A DNA stretch of 64,000 nt from Streptomyces albipurpureus (GCF_023701525.1 NZ_JAMQAW010000007.1:261474-325473), one strand, 5' to 3'. Counted from the stretch's first letter, positions 18,763 through 27,561 are shown. Notes: generated from the sequence alone by a model not told the origin. Made by a program: numbers and translations.

Positions 18763-19123
18763 CCAGGCCGCCGGACGCAAGCGCTTCGGGGGCGTTCGCC
18801 GGCCGGGTCGCGTTCCTGTGGTTGCGTTCCTGTGCTCGCGCGCCGAGCGGCACGGGCTGCGGCACGACGCCGAGGAGGCGCCTCAAGCCCTCACCCGATA
18901 CATAGCGGGTGACTACGCGAACCATCCGCCCAGGCAGCCGCGAGGCAGGGAAGGCCAAGGTGCCCCACGCGCCATCCGCAAAGACGTGGTGTGCTCGACC
19001 GCGGGGGCTCCCTAGCTTCCTCACCGGCGCGAAGCCCTGGCGTACGGCTGCCCGGGCGCGAGCCGCTGCGGCCACCGAGGAACAGGCCGTGGGGAGCGCA
19101 GCAGGTCGCCCTGAGCGAGTGGG
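18763..19123. other. Gene-poor stretch
   Basis: Between a rightward and a leftward gene end. Only shadow frames are seen, and no clear hairpin terminator. Confidence 0.4.
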
Positions 19124-19522
19124 TCAGATTCTGATCGTGGGGCTGTAGTAGGTGTCGGCGGTGATCTGCCATCCGAGGGCATAGTCCCTCGACCCGGCGG
19201 GGCAGGTGATCGTGCCGGAGAGGTATCCGCCACGCGCGGACAGGTTCTTCTTCAGCTCGTAGACGCGCTGGCCCGAGCTCCCCTGACACGTCACGCCGAA
19301 CCGGCCCTTGACGGCCTTGTTCGTCTTGTTGACGAAGTTCACCCGAACCTTGTTCGTGGCGACCTTCTCGATGCACCGCGATATCTTCGTGCCTGAGCAG
19401 TGCCACACACCGGTGGCGGCAGCGGCTCGGGGTGCGGCCTGGGCTTCGGCGACACTGACAGAGGTCCCCATCAGCGCTATCGCGGCGACGCTCGTGGCCA
19501 TCATTCGAGCTGTAGTTCTCAC
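19124..19522 (-). CDS. Secreted four-cysteine protein
   Basis: 132 residues from a GTG at 19522 with a GGGGA site. The signal peptide (RTTARMMATSVAAIALMG) has AEA-QAA cut sites near residue 25. The mature chain carries four cysteines (WHC, SRC, VTC, ITC) likely to form two disulfides in a beta-rich fold (NKVRVNFVNKTNKAVKGRF). It ends SPTIRI. Family unknown. It resembles other small exported proteins of Streptomyces that may act at the cell surface. Confidence 0.75.
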   Translation of the reverse strand: MRTTARMMATSVAAIALMGTSVSVAEAQAAPRAAAATGVWHCSGTKISRCIEKVATNKVRVNFVNKTNKAVKGRFGVTCQGSSGQRVYELKKNLSARGGYLSGTITCPAGSRDYALGWQITADTYYSPTIRI

Positions 19523-20266
19523 GTTTCCCCGTACTTTCCCAGTGTGAACAGGACGTCTCCGACTGGATGTTCCGTGCCGGAGCCGAAACCAACTTCTTCG
19601 AGCGGGACGAGTCAATCATGGCGGTCGGCCCGTTCGCGATCGTGTTTCCACACTGCGGCCGGGACTCCCTCCCGACGGCACCTGACAGGGCCACAGGGCC
19701 AGGTGACAAGGTCCAGGCTGACACAACGCCACCCATGAGGGCGTCACGGCATCCCTTCTGAGTTCGAACAACTCCGGATTTCGGCGCTGCTGAGAGTGGT
19801 GGGCATCTGCTGTCCGGGGCTCGGGTCCTACTCAACTCCCCTGCCGAGTACCGCTCCACTACGGCTGGACGTCGAGGAGGGTGAAGGAAGACGGCCGCAC
19901 CTGGTCAGGTGTGCGGGCCGGTGGCCCGGGGGCTGGCCGCGGGCGTCCGGACTGGTCTGTTCGGGCGGCGCGTTGTCCGACCTCACGGATCCACCGGTCG
20001 GCGCGGAGCGATGGCCTCGGGCGCAGGGCCTCGGGCAGAGGGATGAGCCGTGTTGCCGCCGGGTACCAGCCGAAGGGGGAGTCATCGGTCGCCGGTTGGT
20101 AGTACGGACCGTCGCACGCCGAGACGCGGCGCCGGCCGGTCGCGGCGAGGGCTGGCTCGGCGGTGTCTCAGGGGACGCAGTGATCAGACTGCGTCCCGGC
20201 TGTTTCCCCTGCTTCGGGGCGGGCGACTGTTCACTCCTGCCGTCGGGCTTGGCCGCGCCCTCCGGC
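19523..20266. other. Gene-poor stretch
   Basis: 744 bases with only Arg/Pro/Gly-rich shadow frames on both strands. It must contain the promoter of the secreted protein. No gene is supported. Confidence 0.45.
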
Positions 20267-20872
20267 TCACACTCCACGCCAGACATTGGCGAAGGCCGCG
20301 CTCTCGATGGACCGCCTCTGGCGTACGGCCTCCAGTTCCATCACCGCGTTGTGGACAGCGGCCACCACGGCCGTCACCGCTTCGTCAGCGAGGCCAGGCT
20401 CATCGTCGGATCGTTCGGCCCGGATGCCCACGACCGAGGCAAGGGCGCACAGGACGGGTTCCTTCTCCTCCCAGCGGGAGACCGCCAGGCGGCGCGCGGG
20501 AGTATCGACCGGTTCCACACGTCGTGGTCCGAAGGGCGAGGCGCCGCTTCGCTTGCGGGTCAGCTCGCCGTCCTCCTCCAGGGCGGCCTGGTACGCGGCC
20601 GCCAGGTCTCGGCCCCGGCGCCATAGCCAGTCCTCGATCCGCTCGTAGGGTGCCTGCTGGATGAGTCCCGCGGCGGCCTCGGCCGCAAGCCGATCGTCCA
20701 GTGTCAGCGGCCCCTCCGGCACGATGCGGTCGTCGTCCACCGCGACCGTCCCCGCACCGATGAGATCGATCAGCTCGGCTCCCGCGAGTGCGAGCGACAG
20801 GTCACCCTGCCCCACGGAATACTTCGCTCCCGGGTCCAGGGTGATGATGAACAGGTCTCTCGCCGTGGTCAT
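20267..20872 (-). CDS. GOLPH3/Vps74-like (GPP34) protein
   Basis: 201 residues matching the GPP34 family: LFIITLDPGAKYSVGQGDL, then ALAGAELIDLIGAGTVAVDD, and a helical C-terminus with RLAVSRWEEKE and AVHNAVMELEAV. Eukaryotic members bind phosphatidylinositol-4-phosphate at the Golgi. In Streptomyces these proteins are numerous and of unclear role, sometimes linked to membrane trafficking or conservon-like loci. The ATG at 20872 has a GGGGAG site. Stands alone. Confidence 0.9.
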   Translation of the reverse strand: MTTARDLFIITLDPGAKYSVGQGDLSLALAGAELIDLIGAGTVAVDDDRIVPEGPLTLDDRLAAEAAAGLIQQAPYERIEDWLWRRGRDLAAAYQAALEEDGELTRKRSGASPFGPRRVEPVDTPARRLAVSRWEEKEPVLCALASVVGIRAERSDDEPGLADEAVTAVVAAVHNAVMELEAVRQRRSIESAAFANVWRGV

Positions 20873-21892
20873 GAGCGGCTCCCCTCGGAGACATCGGCAA
20901 AGGTGCGCCCTCGCCACCCGGCTCGTATGGGGGCCCGCCCGGCGGCGGAGGGACTGTCACGATCAGTATCACCCCTCCCTCGCGGCCGAAGCCCATCACC
21001 AGGCGGTGGGAGTCTTCGCCGGCGTCCCCACACAAGGGGCCTCGCTGTTCTGGATCCCGGCCGCCCGAGAAGCCGGAACCCTTGTCATCCACCTCGACGC
21101 CCGCCGCCGCACCCTGCCTCGGCAAACTGCCGTACGACCTGCTCGACGTCTCGCACAGCCAGCGGGAGACCCCGGGAGGAGGACATGCCCAAACGACGCC
21201 GGACGAGCGACAGGGGACCTGAAACCGGGCGGTCTTGTCTTGACCCGTCCCTGGCGACAGACACCGGGATGTACCAGGGCGGACGGGCGATCTACCGGGC
21301 CCGGAGCGCCAGGGCCGGCATCCCCGTCACCGTGGCGCTGACCGGCCACAGCCACATCCAGAAACCACCATGGATCAGACCACTGGTCAAGTGGAATGCG
21401 TCAGACCGGCCCCACTCCCTCACGTGTGCCAACGCGCGCTCCACGCCTACGACCTGGGCAGACTGACCCAGACAGACATGCAGTAGAACCGTCCCTCCCC
21501 CGCACCCCGGCCGGCCGGTCACCACACCGGCCGGCGAGGGGCTGCCCCTCCTTGCCGACAAGACCGCGTTCACGGCCGCGGGCCCGGAAAAGGGCGACCG
21601 ACCCGACCGCGTCATCTACAGCGCGTCGAACGTAGAACCTCTTGAACGGGCCGTCCCCGCGACGTAGCACCCAGGCCCAGAAGTACGCCCATCATCTCTG
21701 CCCCACCGCAGACGGTGGCCCGGGAACACGCCTGGTCCGGTGACTGCGGCGAGGAGTTGGGCGCAGGCTGTGAGGAGGGTCGGTGTTCCGTAGATGGGGG
21801 CCGGGGTCAAGGGGGCAGGGCTTGGTGGGGTCGGTGTGCGGCGGTGCCCGGGGCGAGGAGGGCGGTCAGGAGGTTCGCTGCGGCGCGGGGCC
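20873..21892. other. 1-kb gene-poor region downstream of the peptide operon
   Basis: No frame looks like a protein. Near 21506-21535 the sequence GCCGGCCGGTCACCACACCGGCCGGC forms a hairpin that could end the leftward operon. The rest holds nothing I can support. Confidence 0.4.
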
Positions 21893-22381
21893 TCACCCAC
21901 CATGCGGATTCGGGTGCATGCTCCCACCTGCGGCATCTGCCGGGGCCGCTCGGCCCAGGACGCGTACCATTACGCCCAGGACCTGGTCCACCGGGCAGGG
22001 ACCGTGGTACCGGGAGTCGTCGCTGTAGATACTGTCGCCGACCACCGCGAGATGGCCTGCCGGTACTGGTTCAGCGCCGAACGCGTCACCCGCCAGCGCG
22101 ACCGCCCGCTTGATGAACCACTCGGTGGCCGTCAGGTCCCCGGAGACCGGTGGCCGCTGTCGCCACGAGGTGACCACATCAGGGCAGGCGACCACCACGA
22201 TGTCATCGCGCCGCAGTCCGCGCCAGCCGCGCCTGATGAGAACCCGGTCACCGTCGGACAGGGTGGGTACCATGCTGTACCCGCGCACGGTGACGGCCAC
22301 GTAGCGGTGCCGTACCCACCACGCGGCGAGGGCGGCGCCCGCGCAGAGCAGCGCAGCGGGCAGGACGAGGGGCCATGTCAT
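21893..22381 (-). CDS. S26 family signal peptidase
   Basis: 162 residues. One N-terminal membrane helix (WPLVLPAALLCAGAALAAWW). The serine box VRGYSMVPTLSDGDRVLI carries the nucleophile at about residue 36, and the lysine box WFIKRAVALAGD carries the general base near 90. LAVVGDSIYSDDSRYHGP is the conserved late box. It is compact compared with housekeeping SipWXYZ enzymes. Its start overlaps the stop of the shrunken ATPase gene by four bases, so it is the last gene of the cysteine-peptide operon. It probably cleaves the exported peptide at its ASA site; that link is inferred. Confidence 0.92.
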   Translation of the reverse strand: MTWPLVLPAALLCAGAALAAWWVRHRYVAVTVRGYSMVPTLSDGDRVLIRRGWRGLRRDDIVVVACPDVVTSWRQRPPVSGDLTATEWFIKRAVALAGDAFGAEPVPAGHLAVVGDSIYSDDSRYHGPCPVDQVLGVMVRVLGRAAPADAAGGSMHPNPHGG

Positions 22382-22701
22382 ACGATCCTGCCGTCCGAGT
22401 CGCGGCGGGCCACCACGTCAGGGGCGTGGGTGGCCGGCATCATGGTCATGGCTGAGACCGGCTGCTCCAGCGCTCCAAGGAGGTACCTCAGGGTGGACCT
22501 GCCGGAGCCCGAAGGGCCGGTCAGGGCGACCGTCTGGCCCTCCTCGATCGCCAGGCCCACCTCGTCGCGGGCCCGCACCGGGGTTCCGCGGCCGCTCGCG
22601 TACGTCTCGCACAGGCCGCTGACCTCAACCAGGGGGTTCTGCCGGTTCGCCGTGCCCCGGCGGTTCCCCCGCGCCGCCGCCCCGTCCGCAGGGTCGCTCA
22701 C
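22378..22701 (-). CDS. Internally deleted ABC ATPase (LolD/MacB type)
   Basis: 107 residues. It starts like a MacB/LolD ATPase (LVEVSGLCETY, EEGQTVALTGPSGSGRST with Walker A at about 57-66, TLRYLLGALEQP). It then jumps directly to MTMMPATHAPDVVARRDSDGRIV, which is how such proteins end (VTHDPDVAARADRV-GRIV). About 110 residues with the Q-loop, signature and Walker B are missing, yet the frame is kept and both ends still overlap their neighbours by four bases. It cannot hydrolyse ATP normally and is either a relic or a reduced accessory protein. Confidence 0.7.
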   Translation of the reverse strand: MSDPADGAAARGNRRGTANRQNPLVEVSGLCETYASGRGTPVRARDEVGLAIEEGQTVALTGPSGSGRSTLRYLLGALEQPVSAMTMMPATHAPDVVARRDSDGRIV

Positions 22702-24587
22702 ACCGCCACCTCCTCGTCCTCTGCTGCGTCGTCGGTGTATCCGGATGCCTGGAGCGCGAAGAGCCGTGCGTACTCACCGCGCAGGGCGACGAGTTCGCCG
22801 TGGCTGCCGCACTCGCTGATTCTGCCGCCCGCCAGGACCACGATGCGATCCGCTCGGCGAACGGTGCCCAGCCGGTGGGAGATCAGCAGACTGGTCGTAC
22901 CCGCGCGGTGGGCCCGCATCCGCTCGTGGAGGCTGTGTTCCGCGGCGGCGTCGAGGCCGGCGGTGGGCTCGTCCAGGATGATCAGATCGCGGTCATCGCG
23001 CAGCATCGCGCGAGCCAGCGCGAGGCGCTGCCACTGGCCGCCGGACAGGGCCACCCCCACCGACGGCTCGCCCGTCTCCTCGTTGTCGGCCTCGGGGAAG
23101 GTGCGGGAGAGCAGCGTGGCGTAGCCGCGCGGCAGTTCGCCGATGAAGTCGTGGGCGTCGGCGCGACGGGCCGCGTCGGCGATCCGTCCGGGGTCGCCGA
23201 GATGGCGCAGGTCCCCGATGCCGATGTTGTCCGTCGCCGACAGGTCGTAGGCCACCCGGTCCTGGAACACCGCGCTGATCCGGTCCCGCAGCCGCGCCGG
23301 GTCCATCTCGCGGATGTCCGTACCGTCCCAGCGCACGGTGCCCCGCGTCGGGTCGTACAGTCGGCAGACCAGCTTGACCAGAGTGGACTTGCCAGCACCG
23401 TTGAGGCCGACGAGGGCGACGGACTCGCCCCTAGTGATCGTCAGGCTCACCCCGCGCAGCACCCAGGGCCCGTCGTCCTGGTAGCGGAACCAGACGTCGT
23501 CGAACTCGATGCGGTCCGCGAGTGGCGACAGGGGTACCGGGTCGGGGGGCACCGGCAGATCGACGGGGAGGCGGTTCACATCCACGTAGTGACGGAATGT
23601 CAGCAGGCTCTGATAGCCGCCGGTGATGTGGGCGATCATGGTGGACAGCGCTCCCTGTACCCCTGCGGACGCGGTGAGGAAGGCCGATACGTCGCCGACG
23701 CCGAACCGCCCTGACAGCGCGCCGTTGACTATCCACACCAGTCCGCCCGCGGCGATGAGCACACTGAGCACCACGGGCGGCGACTGGGAGGCCAGTACCC
23801 GCCGCTCGTGCCGCTCCTCCGCGGCGTTGATGTCCCGTGTCTCGGAGTCCATCCGGTCGAGCAGAAAGCCCCCGGCGCCGAACAGCCGCACCTCCTTGAC
23901 CGCGGAGACGTCCAGCATCAGTCCCTGGTAGAAGACCTGGCGCCGGTTGCGGGGGCTGATCCTCCACAGCAGTGCGGCCTGGCGCCGGGTGAGCGAGATC
24001 TGAACCAGCAGCACGGGCACCGCCGCGGCGACGGTGACGACCGTCAGCCACGGGGAGATCGCGGAGAGGACCGCGACCATCCCCAGGACCGCGATGGACT
24101 GTTGGACCAGGCCGGACATCGCGGTGGTGATCCCGGCGGGTGCGCTGATCGCCGAGTCCTGGGCCAGCCGCAGCCGGTCCAGGAACTGCGGGTCCTCGAA
24201 CCGCGACAGACCGATGAAGCGGTTCACCTTTCCGTACAGGCGCTGCTGCGCCAGATGTGCGATGCCGCGCTGGAGCCGGGCCTGGGTGTAGTCCGCCGCG
24301 AGCGGCAGTAGGGCCATCAGCGCGGTGACCGCGCCGAGTCCCGTCGCGAGCGCCAAGGGGGAGGGTCCGGATGTGTCCCGGCCGTACTGGAGCGCGTCGA
24401 AGAGCCACTTCGTCAGCAGGGTGAGGGCGGGGGGCAGTAGCCCCTGCACCACGGTCAGCAGAAGGTGGCAGACGAAGGCGACCGGGCCGGCGCGCCAGGT
24501 CAGCCCCAGCGCGGCGCCCGCGCCGGCGACGAAGCCGCGTGGCCCACCGAGCCGGTGCGCCCCGGGCTCCCCCCGGCCCGCGTTCAC
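22698..24587 (-). CDS. ABC exporter, fused membrane and ATPase domains
   Basis: 629 residues. The six-helix membrane domain covers about residues 30-320 and the nucleotide-binding domain about 355-605. Motifs are complete: Walker A LVGLNGAGKST, signature LSGGQWQRL, Walker B LIILDEPTAGLD and switch His in LISHRLG. It lacks an N-terminal C39 peptidase, so leader removal must be done by another enzyme; the S26 peptidase in the same operon fits. It is probably the dedicated exporter of the cysteine-rich peptide. It overlaps the upstream thioredoxin-like gene and the downstream ATPase relic by four bases each. Confidence 0.92.
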   Translation of the reverse strand: MNAGRGEPGAHRLGGPRGFVAGAGAALGLTWRAGPVAFVCHLLLTVVQGLLPPALTLLTKWLFDALQYGRDTSGPSPLALATGLGAVTALMALLPLAADYTQARLQRGIAHLAQQRLYGKVNRFIGLSRFEDPQFLDRLRLAQDSAISAPAGITTAMSGLVQQSIAVLGMVAVLSAISPWLTVVTVAAAVPVLLVQISLTRRQAALLWRISPRNRRQVFYQGLMLDVSAVKEVRLFGAGGFLLDRMDSETRDINAAEERHERRVLASQSPPVVLSVLIAAGGLVWIVNGALSGRFGVGDVSAFLTASAGVQGALSTMIAHITGGYQSLLTFRHYVDVNRLPVDLPVPPDPVPLSPLADRIEFDDVWFRYQDDGPWVLRGVSLTITRGESVALVGLNGAGKSTLVKLVCRLYDPTRGTVRWDGTDIREMDPARLRDRISAVFQDRVAYDLSATDNIGIGDLRHLGDPGRIADAARRADAHDFIGELPRGYATLLSRTFPEADNEETGEPSVGVALSGGQWQRLALARAMLRDDRDLIILDEPTAGLDAAAEHSLHERMRAHRAGTTSLLISHRLGTVRRADRIVVLAGGRISECGSHGELVALRGEYARLFALQASGYTDDAAEDEEVAV

Positions 24588-25129
24588 GCCGGCGTGCGGT
24601 CCAGCACCGGATTGGTGCCGGCGCGGGCATAGGTGACTTTGCCGTCCGGGTCGACCAGCACCGTGGTGGGCGTGCCCATGATCGCGTACTGCGTGGACAG
24701 CGGCCCCGCGGCCTCCTCCAGCACCACCATCGCGACCCCGTCGAGCGGGGCTGCGATCTCCCGGGCCTTCTTCTCTTCCCCGGCGATCACCACCACCATC
24801 TGCGTGGCGTCCAGGCCGGCGAGCCGGGCGAACTCGGGCAGGTCGGCCGCCGCTGAGACGCAGATGGAACAGTCGGTGGACAGGAACGTCAGTGCCGCTT
24901 CCCGGCCTAGGAGGGCGTCCGAGGCCACCCGCGTCCCGTCGGTGGCGACCGCGGTGAAGGCGGGCAGCGGCTCACCCGTCGGAGGGCCGGATTCCACGGT
25001 CTCGGGATCGAACAGCCGCTTGCGCTCCTCCTCGTGGCGGCGCAGCCGCCGGATGACTGCGAGGATCAGCACCAGGTTCAGCGCGGTGACGGCTCCCACG
25101 AGCAGCAGTCCGATGGACACGTAGACCAT
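24584..25129 (-). CDS. Membrane-anchored thioredoxin-fold protein (TlpA/MauD-like)
   Basis: 181 residues. A membrane anchor covers about 4-27 (SIGLLLVGAVTALNLVLILA), followed by a charged linker and a peroxiredoxin/TlpA-type domain. The redox motif is CSIC in FLSTDCSICVSAAADLPEF (about residue 90), and the cis-proline loop is GTPTTVLVDPDG (about 153). It should face outside and exchange disulfides. The start at 25129 has a GGGAAG site. With the MauE-like gene just upstream it forms the electron-transfer pair seen in methylamine dehydrogenase maturation, here most likely serving the cysteine-rich peptide. Confidence 0.9.
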   Translation of the reverse strand: MVYVSIGLLLVGAVTALNLVLILAVIRRLRRHEEERKRLFDPETVESGPPTGEPLPAFTAVATDGTRVASDALLGREAALTFLSTDCSICVSAAADLPEFARLAGLDATQMVVVIAGEEKKAREIAAPLDGVAMVVLEEAAGPLSTQYAIMGTPTTVLVDPDGKVTYARAGTNPVLDRTPA

Positions 25130-25210
25130 GCCACTTCCCTTTCGTCGGGGTGAGTCGGGTATGTCGGGGCATCGCGTGCGGGGGCGGTGTGGTGCGGGTG
25201 GGACGGTGCG

Positions 25211-25240
25211 GGCCGCGCGCCGCTGTGTCAGGGCGCGGCC
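25211..25240 (-). other. Intra-operon hairpin at the MauE gene end
   Basis: A perfect 8-base stem (25211-25218 with 25233-25240) and a 14-base loop that contains the MauE stop codon. It could be a processing or attenuation site in the only real gap of the operon between the MauE and TlpA genes. Confidence 0.45.
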
Positions 25241-25758
25241 AGCAGGTCGGCGATGTCGTCGAAGAAGGCGGTCACCACGGTGATCACCACCGCCGCGGCG
25301 GCGCACAGGACCACGGCGGGCAGCGCCGGTGAGGTCCACGAGGCGGCTCCGGCTCCCCCCAACCCCAGGGCCGCGAGGCCGAGCAGAGGCGTGTTGCGCA
25401 CGATGTGCCGTCGGCCCAGCCGTGCGGTGGGACGGCCGAAGCAGGCGCACGACACCTCGGCGCGGGAGACGGTGGCCACCACGGCGGCAGCGGTGAACCC
25501 CGCGGTGAGCACGACCGCGGCGATGAACCCGGGCCGTACCGTCTGCACCGGGCCGAGCAGCGCGACGGCGGTGACGCCCTCCACCGCGATCAGGGCGACG
25601 GCCGAGGGCCGGGCCAGGCGGCGGGCGCCGGGGCCGACCCGCCGCAGCAGGCCGTCCAGCATGGCCCGGGTCTCCCCGAACGACCGCGCCTTGGCGATCG
25701 CGGACACCAGGAGGACCCCGGCGAGCGCGAGCCGCGCCATGAGCACCGCGTATGTCAT
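25228..25758 (-). CDS. MauE/DoxX-family redox membrane protein
   Basis: 176 residues with four membrane helices: about 5-24, 52-72, 80-102 and 125-165 (two close segments). The cysteine motif SCACFGR lies at about residues 103-109, as in MauE proteins that pass electrons to thioredoxin-like MauD. The opening LARLALAGVLLVSAIAKARS is typical. It starts inside the stop of the permease-like gene (ATGA overlap) and lies 98 bases before the TlpA gene. Confidence 0.9.
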   Translation of the reverse strand: MTYAVLMARLALAGVLLVSAIAKARSFGETRAMLDGLLRRVGPGARRLARPSAVALIAVEGVTAVALLGPVQTVRPGFIAAVVLTAGFTAAAVVATVSRAEVSCACFGRPTARLGRRHIVRNTPLLGLAALGLGGAGAASWTSPALPAVVLCAAAAVVITVVTAFFDDIADLLAAP

Positions 25759-26855
25759 GCTCGCTCCTTCGCCAGCAGTCGGGCCGTGGGCTTACGCCAC
25801 TGCATCGGTACGGGGACCAGTCCGGCCGCCGCGGACAGCACCGCGCCCGTGCGGACGATCCGGGCGCCCGGTACGAGCAGGTCGCCCGCTCCGGCGCCCG
25901 GCGTCAGCCATGGCGCGGTGATCTCGCCGCGACGCGTCCCGGCAACCGTGCCCAGCAGGCCGATGAGCGTCCCCTTCAGCAGTACCGGCCGGATCGTCGC
26001 CTCCTCGCCCCAGCCGACCGCCCGCAGCAGGGCGGATTCGGACGCGCGGTACATCACATCGTCCACGGGCACCGGGGACTGAGGCGCCGTCGTCATGACG
26101 ACGGCGACATCGGTGGACCGGGCCCGCGCCGAGATGGTCGCGCCCAGCGGCGAACCGGCGGGTGCTCCCTGGAAGGTGAAGGCCGCCGCGACTGGCAGCA
26201 GGGTCGTAGAGACGGGCACGACGGTCTGCCGGTAGGACGGGTATGCCTGGTCAACGAGCCATTTCACCGCCACCGTCGCCGTCGAGATGAGTACGAGCGG
26301 CGGCTGTTGGAGGTACGCGGCGGGTGAGGGGGCGGGCGACAGCGCGCCCTTGCACACCTCTTGGCGCCCGCCCGGGGGATGGACCGCGAAGTGACGGTTG
26401 GTCAGGTCCCGGTGGGCGCGGTTCGCCATCGCCTCCTCCGCTGCGGGGCCGGGCCGGGCCTCTGGCGGATGCGGGGTGATGGAGAAGGTGGCCCGCTTCT
26501 CCCTGACGGACGACTGCCCCCGGCCGTACCGCCGGTGCCGGTTCGTTTCGCACGTCCCCCAAGCGCCTTTCGATAGCTGTCGCGCGAGGCCGACAAGGGT
26601 CCCGGCGCGTTGCGGCCGGTGTCCGAGCACGGCGAGCGGCGGCGCGACATCCGACCCCGGAACGCGCCGCACGGTGGCGACCTGATTGAGGGTGATGGCG
26701 TCGCGGACGTCCGAGATGGAGTTGGGCCGGATCGGCCGCAGGGGCTTCTCCGGCTTCTGCACCGCGTCGTGGCGGCGGACCAGGGTGCCCTGGCCGCGCT
26801 TGGAGACGGCGCCGGTGAGGGTCCGCCTGCTGGACTCCGTGGTGGCCGTCAGCAC
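25755..26855 (-). CDS. Shrunken FtsX-type ABC permease, likely decayed
   Basis: 366 residues in an intact, GC-biased frame. The C-terminal ~100 residues (SALLRAVGWGEEATIRPVLL then GTLIGLLGTVAGT, ending LVPVPMQWRKPTARLLA) match the last two helices of FtsX/MacB permeases. The opening ATTESSRRTLTGAVSKRGQG fits the region after the first helix of that family. Other parts look like stitched pieces with helices missing, and the first transmembrane helix is absent. I read it as a permease that lost several segments in frame, matching the deleted ATPase at 22378. The start could also be the internal ATG near 26426. It overlaps the MauE start by four bases. Confidence 0.5.
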   Translation of the reverse strand: MLTATTESSRRTLTGAVSKRGQGTLVRRHDAVQKPEKPLRPIRPNSISDVRDAITLNQVATVRRVPGSDVAPPLAVLGHRPQRAGTLVGLARQLSKGAWGTCETNRHRRYGRGQSSVREKRATFSITPHPPEARPGPAAEEAMANRAHRDLTNRHFAVHPPGGRQEVCKGALSPAPSPAAYLQQPPLVLISTATVAVKWLVDQAYPSYRQTVVPVSTTLLPVAAAFTFQGAPAGSPLGATISARARSTDVAVVMTTAPQSPVPVDDVMYRASESALLRAVGWGEEATIRPVLLKGTLIGLLGTVAGTRRGEITAPWLTPGAGAGDLLVPGARIVRTGAVLSAAAGLVPVPMQWRKPTARLLAKERA

Positions 26856-26984
26856 GTTGGCACCGCGATCGGTATCCCGGCGAGGAGAGCCATGGATCTG
26901 GCACAGTGAAGCGCCGGATGGCGCCGCATCAGGCGGAACACGGGCCCTCCTCGTCGGGTTGTGGTCAGCGGACGGAAGGACTGG

Positions 26985-27227
26985 TCAGCAGGTCAGGACA
27001 CCGCAGTTCTTCCAGGCACCGCAGGTCACAACGGGGCAGGCGCTACCACCCACGCGGCAACACCGCTTCTGCAGCCGGGTGGCTACGCATGCGCCGACCT
27101 GGACATAGGCAGTTTGACAAGCGCCGGTCGCACAAACTCCGAGGCACGCGTTGTCGGCGGCTGAAGCCTCGGTCTCGGGGGCCAGTTTGCTCAGCAGGGT
27201 GTCGCCGAGTCGGGTCAGGAACGTCAC
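26985..27227 (-). CDS. Cysteine-rich RiPP-like precursor peptide
   Basis: 80 residues from a GTG at 27227 behind a GAGAGGCGA site. Residues 1-27 form a polar, leader-like helix (TFLTRLGDTLLSKLAPETEA) that is too hydrophilic for a Sec signal. It ends in A21-S22-A23, an S26-type cut motif. Residues 28-80 hold ten cysteines at 28, 32, 37, 47, 56, 57, 64, 69, 75 and 80, the last being the C-terminus. Few charges remain in this core. It is the first gene of the leftward set with permease relic, MauE, TlpA, ABC exporter and S26 peptidase. Mature product as a multi-disulfide secreted peptide, perhaps a bacteriocin, is inferred. No lanthionine, cyclodehydratase or radical-SAM enzyme is nearby. Confidence 0.65.
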   Translation of the reverse strand: MTFLTRLGDTLLSKLAPETEASAADNACLGVCATGACQTAYVQVGACVATRLQKRCCRVGGSACPVVTCGAWKNCGVLTC

Positions 27228-27561
27228 AGGTTCGCCTCTCTCATCGGTCGTGCACCGTGGCGGTTCCGAGTGCCCGGGGGTCATCCCCATGGGTTCTCGG
27301 AACCCGGGACGGCACGTCCATCCTGAACGCGTTTTGGAGTAGACCATTCACTCCCCGTCATCACCACAGGCCAATCTGCATTGTGATCCAGGCCACATCG
27401 GCAGATTGGCGCGTACCCAACTTCCCTGTCTCAGGGGCCGGTTGTTCCTCCGGCCGTAGCTTTTCACTCTTCCGCAGGTCAGGGCCGAGATGGAGGTGTC
27501 GAGTGCGGTCTGTGCGCACTCCGGCTCGGGTCGGGGCCAGCGGCTGAACACACTCCGAATA

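Noticed and set aside
17744..19015. 423-residue plus-strand frame
   Set aside because: Arg/Ser-rich shadow of the coiled-coil gene in the neighbouring frame.
23431..24630. 399-residue minus-strand frame
   Set aside because: Arg/Gly-rich frame-shifted reading of the ABC exporter gene.
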